Positions 6,783-8,493 of a stretch of 8,493 nucleotides of DNA are shown one piece after another; positions within the stretch are counted from its first letter, which is position 1, and every line of letters begins with the position of its first letter. Made by a program: the position numbers and the translations under genes. The stretch is from an uncultured Pirellula sp. (GTDB lineage Bacteria > Planctomycetota > Planctomycetia > Pirellulales > Pirellulaceae): contig CAILTZ010000353.1 of the NCBI GenBank assembly GCA_903837255.1, positions 1-8,493 of the forward strand, in the 5' to 3' direction. The notes beneath the pieces are model-generated. The model saw only the letters and a list, made by a program, of their open reading frames with translations, did no database searches and was not told the origin of the DNA.

Positions 6783-7070
6783 ATGACTCTCACGGCAGCG
6801 GACATTCAACGGCTCGCTCGACTCGCTAGACTCCAGGTGCCTGAGTCACAGGTGCCTGAAGTTCAAAGGGATCTTAGTAAAATTCTCGAACTCTTCGAGC
6901 AACTCACTCATGTGGATACCTCGGGGCTTGAACCCCTGGTGCATGCAATAGAACTGAGCGATGTGTTTGCTCCCGACCATGTTGCCACCTCATTAGACGT
7001 CGAAGAGGTTCTCAGGAACGCCCCGGTTCACGACGAATCTTTCTTCAAAGTGCCGCCAGTGCTGGGATAA
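6783..7070 (+). CDS. gatC: Aspartyl/glutamyl-tRNA(Asn/Gln) amidotransferase subunit C
   Basis: At 95 residues it has the normal GatC length. GatC clamps GatA to GatB in the GatCAB complex, which converts Asp-tRNA(Asn) or Glu-tRNA(Gln) to the amidated forms in organisms lacking AsnRS or GlnRS. Family features are the N-terminal helix IQRLARLARLQVPE (8-21), the LSKILELFEQL helix (31-41), the VDTSGLEPLVHA turn (44-55) and the C-terminal APVHDESFFKVPPVLG (80-95), close to the family's usual R-x-A-P...F-x-V-P-x-V ending. AGGA at 6775-6778 is a plausible ribosome binding site 4 nt before the ATG. gatA and gatB, often adjacent in other bacteria, are absent here; the next gene starts 4 nt on and is unrelated. 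Confidence 0.93.
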   Translation: MTLTAADIQRLARLARLQVPESQVPEVQRDLSKILELFEQLTHVDTSGLEPLVHAIELSDVFAPDHVATSLDVEEVLRNAPVHDESFFKVPPVLG

Positions 7071-7074
7071 AATC

Positions 7075-8025
7075 GTGCGGAGTATCCGATCCTTTCTCAA
7101 CATCGATACTCCTTCACTGGCAAAAATCTGGTTTCTGCATCACCAAGCCTACCGCTCTAAGTCCGACTGCACGGTGGTCGCCTGGGATCATGCCGTGTTG
7201 GCCAAGCCTTTCTTTAAAAACGATGAGTTTCTCATCGCCGAAGATTCGCAGGAAGGTATCGTTGGCTTTGCTCATTTCGGACGCAACCCCGCGGCCGTTG
7301 GCGTGGGCAAGGATGCGGGTATCCTCCATCGAGTCTGTGTTCGCCCGGGAGAGGATGAGGACGCGATCGCCCAAGAACTGATCGCCGCTTGCCTGGAACG
7401 CATGCGCGGGGATTGCCTTCAACGTTGTGTTGGTATTGGAGCTTACCACGACAGCATCTTTTACATCGGTGTGGCCGAGGGTGATGGCTTCCTAGGTGTA
7501 CACTCCAATGATGTCCGTTTATTGCGATGGATGCAGGCCGAGGGTTTTCGACCGACTCGAGCCACCGAGTGTTGGGAGTTGGTTCTGGCCCAGTTCAAGC
7601 CACCCATGGATCGAGCCCAGATCGGCGTCCATAGAAATAGCATTGTTAGTCGGATCCTTGGCGAAGCGCAATCAACATGGTGGCATAGCGTAGTCTTTGG
7701 GCACTGCGATCAAGCGATCTACCAGCTTACAACCAGGTCCGCTCCAGTGACGGAACTTCGCGTTGAGATCTGGACTCCAGAGGTCTTTGTTCCTGGCGTC
7801 GAGTCTCGGATCGCCAGATGGATCATTCCGGAGTTCGCAAGTGATCAAACGCTAATCGAACAGTGGATCTGCTTGCTCTCCGAGTGCCTACGTCTGCTTC
7901 AGAACGAGCGCAAGCAATTGGTTCATGTCGTGATCGATCCGAATATTGCCCCTCACGTTCAAATCTTGCAACGACTGGGATTCAAGACCAAGTATCACGG
8001 CATGGTTTTGGCTCGCGATCTGTAG
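7075..8025 (+). CDS. Probable GNAT-fold acetyltransferase, possibly two tandem domains
   Basis: This 316-residue protein starts with GTG only 4 nt after the gatC stop. Residues about 5-172 look like a GNAT domain: strand IVGFAHFG (62-69), strand GILHRVCVRP (82-91), a helix at 96-110, and a late helix with LLRWMQAEGF (149-158), the usual place for the 'N...Y.k.GF' segment. The acetyl-CoA loop, normally Q/R-x-x-G-x-G/A, is degenerate here (RPGEDEDAIAQ). The C-terminal part ends with IDPNIAPHVQILQRLGFKTK (287-306), again like the end of a GNAT domain, so a second, more diverged domain is likely. Two-domain GNATs of this length exist, for example mycothiol synthase, but nothing shows that substrate here. 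It is soluble, with no signal peptide. Cys and Trp are fairly frequent. The substrate is unknown, and one or both domains may not bind acetyl-CoA. Confidence 0.6.
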   Translation: MRSIRSFLNIDTPSLAKIWFLHHQAYRSKSDCTVVAWDHAVLAKPFFKNDEFLIAEDSQEGIVGFAHFGRNPAAVGVGKDAGILHRVCVRPGEDEDAIAQELIAACLERMRGDCLQRCVGIGAYHDSIFYIGVAEGDGFLGVHSNDVRLLRWMQAEGFRPTRATECWELVLAQFKPPMDRAQIGVHRNSIVSRILGEAQSTWWHSVVFGHCDQAIYQLTTRSAPVTELRVEIWTPEVFVPGVESRIARWIIPEFASDQTLIEQWICLLSECLRLLQNERKQLVHVVIDPNIAPHVQILQRLGFKTKYHGMVLARDL

Positions 8026-8104
8026 AATCGCAAATCCGGCGGCTTGGACTCTCATGGCTTAGCTACAAATTCTGCGCCGAAGCCAAACCTTATCACTCGT
8101 GTCG

Positions 8105-8493
8105 TTACTGACCAAGCTTCTTTGCATGTGGAGGTTGCTCGTCAAGTTCGCTGTCAACTGCGTCAAGAAACCGATCGATCATTCCGTCAGGTGCCTTGAC
8201 GATATGTTCGGGACCTGGAAACCTTCCGCTTTTAACATCGGCGATGAAGTCCCGAAATCCTCCAACTCGCTCCTGCTGGATTGCTTGCTCCATTTGGAAA
8301 AGGTTCCGATATTGCTTGGTATGGCGAGGATAGGGAGGTGCGTGATTGCCTAAAATGTCTTCCGCAAACATGAATTGGATGTCACCCCCACTGCCGGCAC
8401 CAATCGACGACGTCACCAGCCGCGTGCGGCTCGAGATTTGAGCAAGCAACTCTGCCGGTACGACTTCAACCTCAACGGCCCACGCTCCTGCAT
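8105..8493 (-). CDS. Ketopantoate hydroxymethyltransferase (PanB) family protein, C-terminal part
   Basis: The frame is open from the right edge to TAA at 8107-8105, covering about 128 residues of a longer protein whose N-terminus lies outside. Visible PanB features are AVEVEVVPAELL, holding the catalytic Glu of the family's 'E-x-V-P', SIGAGSGGDIQFMFAEDILG, matching GIGAG...DGQ...D.LG, and FRDFIADVKSGRFPGPEH, matching the C-terminal 'Y...V..G.FP...H'. The family transfers a hydroxymethyl group from methylene-THF to 2-oxoisovalerate, the first step of pantothenate and CoA synthesis. The usual H-D before LG is E-D, and PRHTKQYRN replaces the common PKF-K-Y, so a PanB paralog rather than the housekeeping enzyme is possible. 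I therefore give no symbol. It converges on the acetyltransferase-like gene with 79 nt between stops. Confidence 0.8.
   Translation of the reverse strand, partial: AGAWAVEVEVVPAELLAQISSRTRLVTSSIGAGSGGDIQFMFAEDILGNHAPPYPRHTKQYRNLFQMEQAIQQERVGGFRDFIADVKSGRFPGPEHIVKAPDGMIDRFLDAVDSELDEQPPHAKKLGQ

Noticed and set aside
8055..8085. Possible terminator hairpin between the convergent stops (TGGCTT at 8055-8060, AAGCCA at 8080-8085)
   Set aside because: The loop is 19 nt, the stem only 6 bp and no T-run follows on either strand. The remaining 79-nt gap shows nothing else.
1..8493. Search for CRISPR arrays, tRNA or rRNA genes, insertion sequences, defence systems and toxin-antitoxin pairs
   Set aside because: No spaced repeat array, cloverleaf, transposase, terminal repeats or known defence domain was seen; the region looks like ordinary chromosome.

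Overview
The window looks like chromosomal DNA of a planctomycete, probably near Rhodopirellula/Pirellula. This is inferred, not proven. The reasons are moderate GC content, few recognisable Shine-Dalgarno sites, a four-cysteine L28, a full-length single-chain pyruvate carboxylase and a DacZ-type diadenylate cyclase. There are no RNA genes, CRISPR arrays, insertion sequences or phage genes. No gene-free stretch exceeds 300 bases.

Layout: a divergent promoter region (about 6268-6496) splits the window. Leftward on the minus strand run a diadenylate cyclase (6267-5323), a short-chain dehydrogenase-like protein starting 3 nt after the cyclase stop (5319-4513), pyruvate carboxylase (4408-965) and a polytopic membrane protein of unknown function that runs off the left edge (868 to <1). 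Rightward on the plus strand run ribosomal protein L28 (6497-6760), GatC (6783-7070) and a GNAT-like protein (7075-8025), spaced 22 and 4 nt apart and so probably one operon. Converging on them from the right edge is the C-terminal part of a PanB-family ketopantoate hydroxymethyltransferase (minus strand, >8493 to 8105).

How the genes work together: the plus-strand set is translation-related (a ribosomal protein and a subunit of the Asp/Glu-tRNA amidotransferase) plus a probable acetyltransferase. The minus-strand set is the more interesting. A predicted c-di-AMP synthase lies upstream of pyruvate carboxylase, an enzyme known in Listeria and Lactococcus to be inhibited allosterically by c-di-AMP. 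Here the link is only proximity and shared direction, because pyruvate carboxylase also appears to have its own promoter with a palindrome in its leader.

Three proteins carry active-site oddities worth checking. Pyruvate carboxylase has Gln where a Mg-binding Glu is expected. The SDR lacks a properly spaced Ser-Tyr-Lys triad. The cyclase has RHW in place of RHR.
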